Positions 28,168 to 41,200 of a stretch of DNA of 64,000 bases are shown piece by piece. Made by a program: the position numbers and the translations under genes. The first letter of the stretch is position 1; each line of letters starts with the position of its first letter. Below the pieces are notes generated by a model. The model saw nothing but the letters and a program-made list of their open reading frames with translations, did no database searches and was not told where the DNA came from. Origin of the DNA: Brachionus manjavacas (lineage: Eukaryota > Rotifera > Eurotatoria > Ploima > Brachionidae). The stretch covers positions 4,881,501-4,945,500 of the forward strand of contig JAHQIY010000005.1 in the NCBI GenBank assembly GCA_019054805.1, in the 5' to 3' direction.

Positions 28168-28181
28168 GTTACCAAGACAAC
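28168..28181. promoter_or_regulatory. X-box-like RFX site upstream of KATNAL2
   Basis: GTTACCAAGACAAC fits the 14-base X-box pattern (GTTRCC, two bases, RRNAAC) with AA instead of AT at the centre. It lies 114-127 bp upstream of the KATNAL2 ATG (which reads leftward from 28054), inside the 307 bp gap to the next ORF. RFX control of cilium genes through such sites is established in animals; use of this copy is inferred. Confidence 0.6.
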
Positions 28182-28361
28182 TAAGTCAAATGCAAATCTT
28201 GAATTTGTTTAAAATTTGGTCTTAAGGAAAAGAACAATTTAAATTTCAAATTTTATTTTAAAAATTCAACTGATAATACACTATGCAAAAAAAAAACAAA
28301 AAAAAAACAAAAAAAGACAATCTACTAAAAAAAAGATAGCGCAAATCGAATATAGTGCAAT

Positions 28362-28865
28362 TTAAACAAAGATTGGTTCATGGCTTAGAATTTCGGGTCT
28401 CAATTGAATTTGACTTTCTTCTTGATGGAAAAAATTGGAATTGGCAGATTGGAAATCGTTCGAATTGAAGCCAAATGATTCAACCCACATTTGGGTGAAA
28501 TTTTCTTTAAATGAATCATTCGATTGATCAAGTGCACGTGGCGAATTGTTGACTGCTGAAAAATCATCACGCTTGGTGCGACATTGTTCTGGTGAACAAA
28601 CTAGAAATGGAAATTTGCTAATATTGATAGTTTCGTTTACTTGAGATAGGTCCCGCTCGTTGTCTAAACTTGATGCAATAATTGTAGTCTTGTAACCATC
28701 AAGAGTTTTTTCATTCACTGGTAAATTATTTTTTTCATTCAAAACTTTGGTTGTCTCAATTAAACTTGACTCATTGATGCTAAATTCGGCTTTTCCGCAA
28801 ATTTTAAATGGCCTAATGCATAGCTTGCTTTTGGCTTTTTGGATGAAATTAATTTTCGATGACAT
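28362..28865 (-). CDS. Unrecognised 167-residue protein, single open frame
   Basis: An uninterrupted frame from ATG (28863-28865) to TAA (28362-28364), long for DNA this AT-rich and with mixed codon use that looks coding. The product is hydrophilic, Ser/Asn/Glu-rich, starting MSSKINFIQKAKSKL, with no signal peptide or membrane segment. A region around residues 90-115 has Cys and basic residues (CSPEQCRTKRDD), and the C-terminal third is Phe/Ser/Asn-rich. I do not recognise a domain. It lies 307 bp upstream of KATNAL2 on the same strand. It could be a lineage-specific gene or one exon of a longer one. Confidence 0.5.
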   Translation of the reverse strand: MSSKINFIQKAKSKLCIRPFKICGKAEFSINESSLIETTKVLNEKNNLPVNEKTLDGYKTTIIASSLDNERDLSQVNETINISKFPFLVCSPEQCRTKRDDFSAVNNSPRALDQSNDSFKENFTQMWVESFGFNSNDFQSANSNFFHQEESQIQLRPEILSHEPIFV

Positions 28866-31476
28866 ATTTTAGAATTGAGCACAATTTTGGATGTTTATTT
28901 TTGATGTTAAGAAAATATTTTGGTAAGGGTTTTATAGTTATGCTAAATATGTGTACAGATCAATTTGAAGCTATATTATCAAAAGATAATGGATTCAGAG
29001 AAGGTTGATTAAAGATATTTCTTTTGCTACTTTGAATTAGCTACTGGTTTCATATTTTGTTTTGAAATTAACCATTCTTCAATACTTGCTTATGTACTTG
29101 TTTAAATTAAAAAGTTTTCATTATTTTCAATTAAGCTAAATTAAAAAATGAAAAATTGTCAAGGCTTTTTTTTGAAAAGATCCTTCTTATTCAGTAATTA
29201 GTTTGATTTAAAAAGCTTGCCGATAAAAGATGAAAAATTTCCAATTATTTTAATTACTCACAAATTTCAATAGATAAATTACCTGTTTATTGATTGACTA
29301 GATATTTGTTTAATTTAATTAATTACCAATTTAACATCCATTTATTCTAATTTAATCACAGATAAAATTATTTGATTTCTTGATAAAAAAAAATTGTGCT
29401 TTCCATGGATTACATAAATGATTACGGAAAACAAATAAATAAATGAAAATGTAATTTTATTTTTTTTAATTTTATTCTTTTTTTTTTATAATCTGAAGTA
29501 CATTTTTGAACTGAAAAATATTTTAAATCTTCTAATTTAATTCCATGTCATTTGTAATTTTTCCTCATTTTTAATTTTGTTGAACTTTGATTTTAATTTT
29601 AATGTTACCTTATTTTCATTATGAAGGAACTATTGTTCAATTAGGTTAAATACTTTTTTGAATGAAAAGATATTCAAAATCTAAAATTATTTAATTTGAA
29701 AAAAGAAAAATTTTTTAAATAAGATTCTGATAAATTATCATTATGAGTTTGTTTTGGTTAATAATTTTTTATGTACCTTTTAAATTCTTTTAAAATTTCA
29801 AACACCCGGTTTGGTATTGATTTCTATAAATGAAAACATTTTGTAATTTTTAATTATCAATCTCTTAAAAGCTTACCAATATAAAGCTCCAAATAATTCA
29901 GTTCAATTTTTTACTGAATACCGAATAGGCTTTAATTAAAGATTTTTTCGAAGCCTACGTACTACTATGTAGCTATTTGCTAATTTTTAAAAAATTTTCT
30001 GTTCTTTAGATCAACATACGAAGTATTTAATTATTTTATTTTTTAATTTACATAAAAAAAAATCCTGAAAACAATTATATCGTTTAAAAAAATAAATATT
30101 AACTTTAAACTTTAAAAATTAAAATTTCCCTTTTTTTTTTGAATATTTTGAATTTGAAAATTTAACAAATATGTCAATATTTTGGTGATTTTATGGCAAA
30201 ACGGACTCAAAAATTCAACGTTGTCTGTTTAAATATCACACAAAAAAAAGCCACAAAAATAATATACAATCTGGTCTTTAATACCTTATCATTATTTTGC
30301 TAAATGTTTGTATTTTTCACACGCGTTATCAATAATTAAAAAAGATAATTCAAATTAAATTAATTAAATATAGTGATTTTATTTTGATTTTGTATAAATT
30401 TAATATTTTTTGCGTTTTAGGAATTTAGATTTTAATAAATAAATATATAAATATATATACGTTAGTGCACAATTGGTTAAGATATTTTTCGAAAAAAAAT
30501 TCGACCCAAGTCGTTTCTTGTTCATTTATTAATTAATTACTTTTAATCACAGGGATGTACTCTTCCTTGATAATCGATTATTTTATCAAAATTTATTGTG
30601 AAATATCACCAATTTTATAAATACCAATTTATTAACATATATTATTAATTTAATAAATTATTTAAAACTTTTTAAATAAAATTTCTATTAAATCTTAGTA
30701 TGAAAATCAAAAATCAAAATAAAATTCAAAACCTAATTTTTTTATATTTATTTTTCTTTCTTGAATTTAATTAAAAAACAATTAAGAAAAATTTATCGAA
30801 TATGAAAGTGAAAATAAACTAAAAAATAAAATTGTAAAACAAAAATATGTAAACTTAAAAATAAGTTTTTAAAGGATGTTTTTTTCTTTTACAAAGAATA
30901 CTTAATGTATTTTGAGATGAAAAAGGTAAATATTCAAACAAAGAAAAACAAATTTTACGACTGTCCTTTTAAAAAGTTTAAAATTATAAATAAAATTTTA
31001 TTAAAAATGTTCATTTTTTTAGTATAAAATAATAATTAGCATTTTTTTTTTAATTTTCATTTGAATTTTGTTGAAAAATATCAAATATATAAAAACAAAC
31101 AAAAGATCATTATTTTTGACGATTTAAGGCAATAAAGGAGTTAAAAAAATTAATTAATCAAATTTTCAGGAACATCACCTATTTTTTAAAAAAGCAGATA
31201 ATTTTTTCAAATCAATTGGAAAGACAAAATTGGGTTATTTTTAAATATTCATTAAGCATTTCATACTGATAAAAAGCTCATAGTTTTATTTTAAAAATAA
31301 CTGTAAGGCTTCTTGTTACGGCTCAACCATGAGGGTAATATTTCAAAATTATTATGCTCCAAGACAATATTTATTAACCGATTTAAAAGGTTTTACAAAA
31401 AAAAAATTGCCATCAAAATTTTTAAAAGCCGAGAATTAACATCAAAAATAAATTTAAAATAAATTTTTCTTTGATT
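28866..31476. other. Intergenic AT-rich region upstream of NAE1's 3' end
   Basis: About 2.6 kb with no open frame or structured element that I can support. The sequence is close to compositional noise (poly-A, poly-T and TAAA words). It should contain the NAE1 3' untranslated region at its right end and the promoter of the 28362-28865 ORF at its left. Confidence 0.5.
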
Positions 31477-34400
31477 TTAAATTTCAAAAACTGTGCTCAA
31501 TTGTTTAATTCCATTATATATTAATGTATTATTTATAGGTATGAATTGATTTGTCAAAAGCTTGATTGCCTCGTGGGCAGCGCAACCGCCTAGAAATGCA
31601 CTAACTGAATGTATTTCACAATTTCCATAACGACATCTAGAGCCAGAATTTTTATTCTTTTATTTTGATAAAAAATTAAAAATTTACATTTCGTGAATAA
31701 ATTCTTCTTTAATTGTTACATTAATTCGATTCTCTTGCATCAGCTTGTACAAATACTTTTTGAGATGAATTCCATCTGAATGCAGCAATTCAATGTTAGT
31801 GCCAGGAAATCGATTATTTTCGAGATGAAAAAGATCAACTGCTCTCATCAGGATATAAAAAATCAAATCGCTGTCAGAGTTTTCTTCTAAGAAAACTTAA
31901 TTATTCAAAAAATCAGATTAAAAAAATTGGAAATACCTATCAATGAGGCAAGATTTGAAGTCTGAGGATCATATTCTTGACTAACAGATCTATATCGTAT
32001 ATTTTTCAGATTGTGTGCGTTTTTGCAGTAGAGCTTAACTTCTTGTTCACTTATGTAATCAAATGGCTTGTTGATATTTAAAAGAATTCTTTCGACCCTA
32101 CTCAAAACTGAGTCAACATCATGCTGGGCTTTTGATTTGTAAACATTTTGAATAGCCACATACTTATCCGAATCACTAACCATATCGGGAATCGTTCCTT
32201 TCAACTATTAATCAAAATAAATTCTTTTGAAAAAAAATAAGCGCCTGAATGACCAGCATCAAAAATGCATTATTTTAAGTATAATGCAGCTTTGAGTGCA
32301 AATTGAAGTTGATGATCAAAATTTAATGCCTTGAAATTATTATTAAAAAAGGTTTTGTCGAATTTTTTAAAAACAAAATTGAACCAAAACCAAGTATCAT
32401 GTATAATTCTGCATCAATATTAAAGGGAGGAGTATTAATAGGGTAATACCCATCACTTCATGCTTCTTCTCTTGGAGACTTTCTTAGTTGGCAATGCTAC
32501 ATCACTGGCCTTATTCAAATATTGTTCTGAGTCACTACGTTAATAATTAAACTTTCTTAGATATATTATTTGTTGTTTATAAGATATAAATATATGGAAA
32601 TTAAAAAAGATTGGAACTTGGATCTTCATTTTCTTATCTTTTGCTGATTTTGCAGACATTCAGAATTGATTCAAGAATAGAATGTTTAGTACAAAAATAT
32701 GGTTTTGTAATAATTTTTTAAACAAAGAAATGCTAGAAAACCTTTTTTTAATTTTGAGCATGATATGTAAATTTTGATCATAAAATTTAATTTGCCGTAA
32801 TAAGCTATAAATAAACAGGATTATTAAAAAAATTATTAATTCAAAGTTAGAATTTTGTTTATTTCAAAATTAAAGACCAAATGAAGTTATAAAATATTAA
32901 AATTTTTCTTTACAATTAACTCGGTTTAATAATCAAATTTTAATAATTACGATCAAAAATTATTAATTTTTAGTATATATTGCAGAATTTTGCAAAAATT
33001 TAAAATTAGACAGAGAATAATAAAAATAAAAATAAATTAATTTAATAGAATTTGACTTAAACTTTTTGGGGGTAATAAAAAACTAGTACTATTGACAATT
33101 ATATTTTTATTCTAAAAACATGCTTTTGGATTAGCTTTTTTTTTTAAATATTCTTAAAATCTTTTTAATTTTAATTAACTTCATCTTGCAGTTTGGTCAT
33201 ATTTTATTTGTTTGTATATTTTTATTTAGCTATATGTCCTTCCAAAAAGGTTTAAAAAATGCAGGTAGAAATAAGACTAAAATTAAAATTAAAGGTTAAA
33301 TAAAATATGGGACAATTAAGATATGACATGTATTAAAGATTAAAATTTTTTTATTGATGTTAGGTTCTAAAAAAAAGTAAATGTAGTAAGGTAACGATTA
33401 GACAAAGGATTCAAATCAAGATTTGTTCATATTGATTCTAATGATTTGATTAGTAATTGTTTCGACAAAAAATACAGAAAATTAAGCTTCTAATATTTTT
33501 ATGTCTAAAATAATATTATTTCTAATTTATTTGATATAAAATGTTGACTAAAGAATTAACAGATTTGTATAGAATTTTGTCAAATGGTTAGAACAAATTT
33601 TAAAAAAGTCAAATATTAAAAAAATGATATATTTTGAAAAAAATTTTTTTAATACATTTAAAAAGTATATACTAGCAAGGTATGCATGTTTTATAATTAT
33701 TTTTTAAATTAAATTAAATTAAATTAAATTAAAATCAATATTTTTAATATTTTCAAAAGACTTTGACTTAAAGACTTGAAAAATGAAATTAATTTTATAA
33801 AACTTTGGCCCATTTCTAGTATTTTTATATTTGACATGATATGGTCCATATCATTATATTATGTTATATTTAAATTTTTTTCTAGCCATTCCGATTTTTA
33901 TACCAAGTTGGAAAAAAATTTAAATCTCTAAGTAAAACTAACAATGCAAAGAGTTTCTATTTCATTAAAATGAAAAAAAGCCGCACTGGTTCTCTAGATT
34001 ATTTGATTTTCAAATTGAAAAAGGGATAGTATGGCAATATTTTAATACCACAAGAATTTTTGGATTTTGAGCAATATGAGATAACTTTTGATACAAATTA
34101 TCACTTATAAGCGATTCGATATTTAGATAATAAACTGAAGGAGCATTATTTCGTTACAGATTTACAAATAAATAAATGAGAGAATAAACTGGTATTGAGA
34201 GAAATAAAAAAAAAGGGTAGGCAATCTGCATCATAGCTAAAATATTTTATCTACTCTTAAGTAATCACTTGATTTATTTTAATTTTTTTAATTAATCAAT
34301 ATCTAATAACTAAATTTTTTGCTTCATTAAAAATCAAACAATGGGCTTTTTTTCCTTTTCCTGTCTTAATTTCTGACGATCAATTGAAGATCAATTTTTC

Positions 34401-36001
34401 TAGTTGTCAAATTATTTCATCTAAATATCTTTTCGAATTGAATCTTAAATAATCAATAAAAGATAAAAAATTCAGAGCTTTTCTCACTAATTTAAACTAA
34501 TGAAACTTGATATTTTTGATAATTTTAAATAAAAAAAATTTACCGGTAAAAGCCCCATTCCTTCATTTTCAGTAAATTCTTTAATTGCTCGAACTATAAT
34601 CCAGAATTTATCGCTCTAGAAAAATATAGCTTTTTTCTTTAAATAAAATAGGAGTAAATGTTACATTTTCATTAATTTTCAAGCATTTTTCATCATTAAA
34701 AAGTAGCTTTATTTCGGCTGGAATCTTTGAAAATTTAGTTTTTTTATTTTAAATAAAAGATTCAAAAAAATTGTACTTGTGAAGGAACAATGATACTATT
34801 GACATTTTTAATAGCTTCTTCGAAATTTTCTTCAAATTTACTTGCTTCTTCGTGTCGGAGAACTCCTTTTATGAATTAATATTAAATTTAAATTTACTTT
34901 AAATTAACAAAAATCTTACCAGATTTTATAAAATGCTTAAAAGCTTCTTTTTCTCTGTAATTTTTGGGGATTTGTCCATCATTCTTTTAAAAAGAAATTG
35001 ATAAGACCTAATTCCATAATTATTCTTCCAAAAGCTACTTGTTTTTTCCAAAGATCAAGGTATTTATATAAAATAATCAAATAAGGAACATGCGAGTATT
35101 CAGCTTCGCTAATGCTATTTAAGTCAATGGAGTTGCAGAAATTTTTTAGTTCGTCAAATGGTTGATCTAGTCTTAAAATTGGAAGCTGGTTATCCGGATG
35201 GGCCTCGACAACTTGAAAAATAATTTAATATTAAATTAATTAGCTTAATTAATTATTTACCATGATGCTCTTGGGCTATTATTCTTATGAATCCAATCAA
35301 GCCAAACGATCTAATTGATATTAAAGGAATATTTTCATTCCAAAGATACTCTGCTAATTTTTTGAAAGTGCTTTAAAAATTCTAATAAAACAAACAAATT
35401 TAAATTTAATTTTTAATATACTTTTCTTTTAAATTAGTAGCAATTACTAAATTGAATGATTTAAGATACTCTGGTTTATTTTCTAAAATTCGGTCAATAT
35501 TCTTTAAATGGAATTTTTAATTTTTTTGTTTTACTTTTTCAATTTAAATTACCTCAACGAGATAATCTCCTATCACATCCTGATTTAACTCACATAAATT
35601 CTCGCTAGCAACTTTAGCCCGATTCTAAAATAACATACAAAAACCGAATCCAAAATTATTGTTAAAAAAATCATACTTGGCCAACAGAGTCGAAAGGTAA
35701 AAAGAAACTTAAGAAAAATTTAAATGGCCTTTTTGTTTTTAAATAATTATTTAATTCACTTTTTAGATACGTCTTCTTTGGTAACAATATTGTCATCAAT
35801 GATACTAAAGTAACCGACGCCAGGCAAAACCATGCTTTTTAAAGTTTCTGTACCAGCTGTTGAAGAATTAATTAAACATATTCTAGATCCTTCAAGCTTA
35901 GCCTGACCATGATTACCCCAAAGTCTTAATTGACGATCGTATTTAGCATTTTTGTTCAATAGACTTGAATGTTGATGATCAGTATTAAGATTGCTAGTCA
36001 T
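31477..36001 (-). CDS. NAE1: NEDD8-activating enzyme E1 regulatory subunit
   Basis: NAE1 (APPBP1) pairs with UBA3 to form the E1 that adenylates NEDD8 and passes it to UBC12 for cullin neddylation; NAE1 itself lacks the catalytic Cys. Thirteen exons on the minus strand: 36001-35760, 35707-35677, 35624-35553, 35501-35422, 35370-35261, 35211-35039, 34983-34920, 34865-34777, 34724-34665, 34615-34544, 32204-31937, 31886-31688 and 31636-31477, about 539 residues (human 534). Diagnostic blocks are [20 protein letters not shown], then [67 protein letters not shown] and NNTLIYNG. Intron 10 (32205-34543) is 2.3 kb, far longer than the others, and contains no recognisable gene. The ATG directly follows an AG, and METTL17 ends only 89 bp upstream. 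Confidence 0.95.
33706..33732. repeat. (AAATT)n microsatellite in NAE1 intron 10
   Basis: About five uninterrupted copies of AAATT. Simple-sequence repeat with no further structure. Confidence 0.8.
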
Positions 36002-36090
36002 CTAATTTAAATTTAAATAAATCCAATATCACAAACTAAAATAATAAGAGTTTTAAAACCCTTAAATAAAATAAAAGCCAAAAATTAATC

Positions 36091-38020
36091 TTATAAATCT
36101 TTATTATTAATAAACAATGGAAGATTATCACCAAGTTTAGAATATCTTAGCAAACTTCGAGTGGTTCTATTTCGATTCTTTGAAGAAACTAAATGTTCAA
36201 CATTTCCTTCAGAAGTACACAACCAGGAGTGAATTATTCCTCCGGGTATATTTAATGGCTGTTTGTAAACAAGTCGAGGCCATAATTTTGATTCCGGTTT
36301 AGGTGATTTTTTTAAAATAATATACGAATAGGGAAATTCTTCTCTTTGATTTTTCTTATTTAAAAAAATCGTTATTTTTATACTTATTTAATAAAAAAAA
36401 ATACATTTTCTCCCCAATCATAAACATTTAATGGTTTAAATCCAACAAAAAATCTGCATATTTGATTCTCACTGACTAAAGGACATGTTTCACTATGTGG
36501 ACACTAAAAATTAGCATTAATTTAAATCGGAAGTTTTAAGTTTCTTATTATTACAGGTGAAAATATATGTCCGCATGATTCCACACTGTCCTCTTTATTT
36601 TTTGGATCGAATATTTCCTTTTAAAAATTTATTTATTTATTTTTTGAACCTAATTAGAATTTACTCTCAGGAAAAATTCTCTAGCTTCATTTATCAATTT
36701 AAATCCATGTTTTGTTCCGTTTTCAACTAAAACAAGATAACCATTTTTTTTCAGTTTGTTCCACAATAGAGATAAGTTTTGAAATCTGCTTGCCCGATCT
36801 GGCAATTCAAAAAGAGTAAATGCCGAAGTTACCAATTCATACTCTTCCTTAACAAATTTTTTTAAACTTTATTTTAAATTCTCGATTTCATCAATGTCTA
36901 ACTAGATCTGATTTCGGGAAGTTTCTTTTAAAAAACATGCTTTTGAAGCAAGAATTTTTGCTGGATATTCCATCTAATTTAAAAATAAAAAAATGTTTTG
37001 AGTTAATAAATTGAAAAACCTTTAGTAATCAAATTGGCAATATTATTCATATACACCGAACTATCCACATTAAAAAAGCCAATTGATTCTTTTGACCATG
37101 TTCTTTTGCTAGCCCACATTACAGTGCTAAAATTAAAAAAAAATTAGCTTTAAAAAAGTTTACTTTTTCTGAACTTACCCGACCCCTGAGCCAAAATCGA
37201 ACACATTATTTGGATGAAATAAATTGTCTCTTTTTTTTATCTAATTTTTTTTAAATTAAATTCTTAAATTAATACTTTTAAAATTACTTCATTGAAAATT
37301 TGAACCAAAACTGCATAATCTGTTGCAAATCTAGCAGCAAGGTATAAATGACCAACGCTTTCAGTGTAGCTTAAACATTTTTTTATTAAAAATTAAATTT
37401 AAATTTTCTCTTTTAAATTCATACTCAATCCTTAACCAAGGGTGAATTTTAGATCTAAGGATGTTTTCAATTTTTTTTTCAATTGAATCTCTATCATCGT
37501 TTTTCTCTTCATCTAGTCCAAAATAAGGTATTCATTTATTTACGATGTGTAAAAATTACCTTCTAATAAAAGTTTATCTCTTATCCTATCTTTTAGCTCA
37601 TATATCTCATTTTTTTCTTTCGAAGAGCGTCTGTCATGCAAATAGTTTTTTAAATTTGTTGCTTGTTCCCTCAATGCTTTAATATTAAAGTCTAAAAAAA
37701 AGCTTTCAATTATATGGTTAAGGAAAGTGAACTTTTCATACCTCCTAAAACTTTATTAATTCTTTGTTCAAGATCCTCAGGCAATTCAATATAATTTAAT
37801 GTGTATTTTCCATGATGGTTTTTATACTGTTTAAAATCTCCAATCTTGACCGAACTATCGATCTCAATTTCAACATTTTTTGGTAAAGTCTTTATACACT
37901 TAAAAATTTCAATTTAATGTTTTTACCAATGCTAGCAGGGAACAAACTTACTCGAAAAGTTATCCAATTTAGACTGTTTTTTATATTTATTTTACTCAGC
38001 ATAAATTTTGTTTTATTCAT
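36091..38020 (-). CDS. METTL17: Mitochondrial ribosome assembly methyltransferase-like protein 17 (Rsm22 family)
   Basis: METTL17 is a mitochondrial Rsm22-family protein needed for small-subunit assembly and mitochondrial translation. Twelve exons on the minus strand: 38020-37952, 37898-37742, 37691-37560, 37512-37425, 37369-37288, 37240-37179, 37126-37020, 36973-36903, 36847-36665, 36617-36555, 36503-36405 and 36354-36091, about 458 residues (human 456). The first exon encodes a basic, acid-free leader (MNKTKFMLSKINIKNSLNW), as expected for mitochondrial import. The SAM-binding motif is DFGSGVG at 191-197. Family blocks are VTSAFTLFELPDRA and YLVLVENGTKHGFKLI. Four cysteines (332, 339, 345, 354) fall in the region tied to an Fe-S cluster in this family. 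It diverges from NEMF across 265 bp. Confidence 0.94.
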
Positions 38021-38285
38021 TTTTGAAAAAAATTTAAAGAATTATCAAACTAATTTTGCCTTAAATTTATACATGAATTACAAAATCACTTTGAAATTAT
38101 AATTTTTTTTCTAAAATAATTTTTACTTAGAATTCAAATAAAATCGCCGTTGTGTAATAAAGTATCTTTGATCTAGTTATCTTGCATAAGATTTTTTTTA
38201 AATTCCAAATGCTTTTGTGAATAAATTCTGATCGAAATTTAATTTTAATTTTTTATTTAAAGACAAAATTTAAAAATTTATCAAG
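38021..38285. promoter_or_regulatory. Shared divergent promoter region METTL17/NEMF
   Basis: Only 265 bp separate the two divergent start codons, so the core promoters must overlap or abut. I see no clear motif; the region is AT-rich with one less AT-rich patch near 38148-38185. Confidence 0.5.
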
Positions 38286-41200
38286 ATGAAGCAACGTTTT
38301 AATACCCTGGACTTACAAGTAGCTCTGCATGAGCTTTCTGTTTGGTACTGATTTTTAATAATTTCCTTTTTATTTCTATTTTTGTTATTTATTTAGTTTC
38401 TCTGGTTGTCGTGTAACAAATATTTATGATATAAACAATAAGACTTACTTGATTAAACTTCATAAGCCAGATAGTAAAGCGATAGTTTTAATCGAGTCAG
38501 GTATAAGAATTCATTGTACTGATTTCGACTGGCCAAAAAATATGATTCCATCGGGGTTTTCAATGAAACTGCGTAAGCATCTGCGATCTAGGAGATTGGA
38601 AAAGGTTTCTCAAGTTGGAGTTGACAGAATAGCTGATCTCCAGTTTGGTTCAGGCGAAGCTGCTTATCATTTAATTGTTGAATTATACGATAAGGTAAAA
38701 TTAATTTTATAAAAATTAATCTAGAATTAAAATTTTTTTAGGGAAATATTTTATTAACTGACTATGAGTTTACAATTATTTCCGTACTAAGACCTCGTAC
38801 TGATGAAAATTCAGATGTTAAATTTACAGTCCGAGAAAAGTATCCATTCCATCTTGCCAAGCAGAATGAAAATTTAACTTTGGAAAAGTAAAAAAATCAA
38901 TTTTTTTAAATTAATAAATTTATGAAATTTATACAAAGGGTCAAAGATTTAGTTGAAAATGCAAAAGAAAATGAAGATCTTAAAAAAATACTAACATTCA
39001 ATCTATGTAAGTTCGGATACTAATATTTTATCAATGAGATCATTTTTAAAATTAACAAAATCTATTTTTTTAGAATTAGTTATAATTTTAATGATAAAAT
39101 TAAAAAACAATACATTTTGTATCGTAGAATGCTAAAGCAAACCAGGCAAATTTTTTTATACAAGTTCATTATTAAGAGTTTAATCAATAATGTTATTTTT
39201 TCGTATTAAAACTAAAATTTTTAACATCTAGATAGCATGTAACCATACAAGTTGAAACGAAAAATTGACGTGCTCGGGTACTTGTTCGGGTTTTTACCAA
39301 TATACGTAAACATACCCGAAGTACCCTTAATTATCGGGTTTTTAAACGCATCCGTATCTAAAAAAACTTAGTTTTCGGGTTTCTGAGAAAGAAAATTTGA
39401 ATATTTTTAAATAAACATCGCTTTTTTCATCACCTTTATTATAAGAATTTTAGAAAAAAATAAATTTTTTTTCAGATTAAAATTTAAACTCAGAAAATAA
39501 TGAAGAGACATTAAAAAATTTTAGAAAAATATCTCTGCTGTAATTTAATAAAAATTATAAATATTCGTGAAGTCTAAACAAGATAACAAGACGCGAAATT
39601 AATATAAAAGTATTATTTAGTGTTTTAAAAATACAAATCTAGATCTAGTTATTGCTAAAATGAAAACAAAAAAAAACAAAAATTTTTTCATTAATTAGTC
39701 ATTTTAGAAACTATCTTTATTATCTTCTATTTGATTTTCTGTTTTGGGCTAATGTTCTTTCAAGAAATGTAACAAAAATTTTTTTAAATTATTTACATTT
39801 TTTCATTTATTTTCCTTTTGTAATTTTTAGATCAATTAAGAAGTGTCAAAGATGAAACTTTAGGTAATTTCTCTTAATATTTTCTTATTTTTATAGTAAA
39901 AAAGTAGATTAGGATTTGTATTAAATATTTTTAATTTAATTTCTTTTGTATAATGTTAATAATTGAGGATTTTTACTTAATTTTTTGTCGAAAAGATCAA
40001 AAATTTTGATTATTTTATTTAAATTTTCTAGTATAGATTTTAAATCTATATTATTATCATCTTTTAAATAATTATGCATTATAATTTTAACTAATTATAA
40101 ACTGACATTATGAATTCTACTGATTAAGTGTACATACCACAGTTACCATAGATGGCATCCTACTGTTTCCCATCTTCACAAGTCTGGCTTGCTAGCTTGT
40201 TGTAACTTATATTATTATTATTATTTTATAAATCGTCACTTCAAATAAACTATTTAAAGCTATTATATTCTATGATAAAAATTAAGATAAATTAAAAGGC
40301 CTAAATCACTTTTTTTTAGCCTAGTAATTGTTTTTTGTTTTTAAACTAAAATTGCTTTTTTTATCAATAAATTTACTCAAAATTCTACATGCATAAAATA
40401 AATTTTTTAAAAATATACAGCTTTTTTGATTTAAAAAAACTTAATTGACCTAAGAATTAAAGCTTTACAAAATATTAAATAACCTTCTTTTTTGTCGCTT
40501 TTTAGTTCCCTTTTATTTTAGATCAAAGTTGAAATTGAGCTCAAATTAGTTTTTATTCTAAATTTATTATTTTTTCCCTCCTTTTACAAAATTTAAAAAG
40601 TCTTTATTTTGTTTTAAAATTTAAAAAAAATATTTCTTTAATTTTCTAATTTGCTATTTATTTGCTAAATTAACTACACTAATGACTTTTATAGGAAAGA
40701 TGTACTTTCAAGCTTGTTTCGAAGCAAGACCTCTAGATGTTTTACTTTTTCCTTTTATTTTTTTTAAAGTTTCTTTTTTTTCAACTTTTTTTAATAAAAT
40801 CCAAAAAGTTAATTTAATCAAAATACGAATTAATTTGAGGTTAGAGGAGAGAATATAGTAATTAATTGTGTTGAATACGGTCAAGACAAACCGGCCCAAT
40901 ACACGGACTGATTTTTGCGGTCATTTGGACCGCCAAAAAATACGGTCCAATTTAGCGCCCTCAAAGGTTGTCCGGCTAATGCAGACACAGTCTCGGTTTC
41001 TGAAAATTTTGGCCGGTTAGGTGTCCGCTCGTACGGATTCCAACAGTAGTAATTAAGCTTTAATTTAAAGGTTGTTAAAATTATTTGAAATAAGTTTGAA
41101 AGATAACTTTCGAAGTAAGCTTTCGATTTTTTTTAAATTAATTAACTAATATTTATTAGTAGATTAATTTGAATAGTTCTAAAAAAAAGACAGTTGCTTA

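Noticed and set aside
37917-38102. Plus-strand ORF at the METTL17 start
   Set aside because: Antisense to METTL17 exon 1 and its intron; the minus-strand reading gives a mitochondrial leader spliced in frame to the family-matching exon 2.
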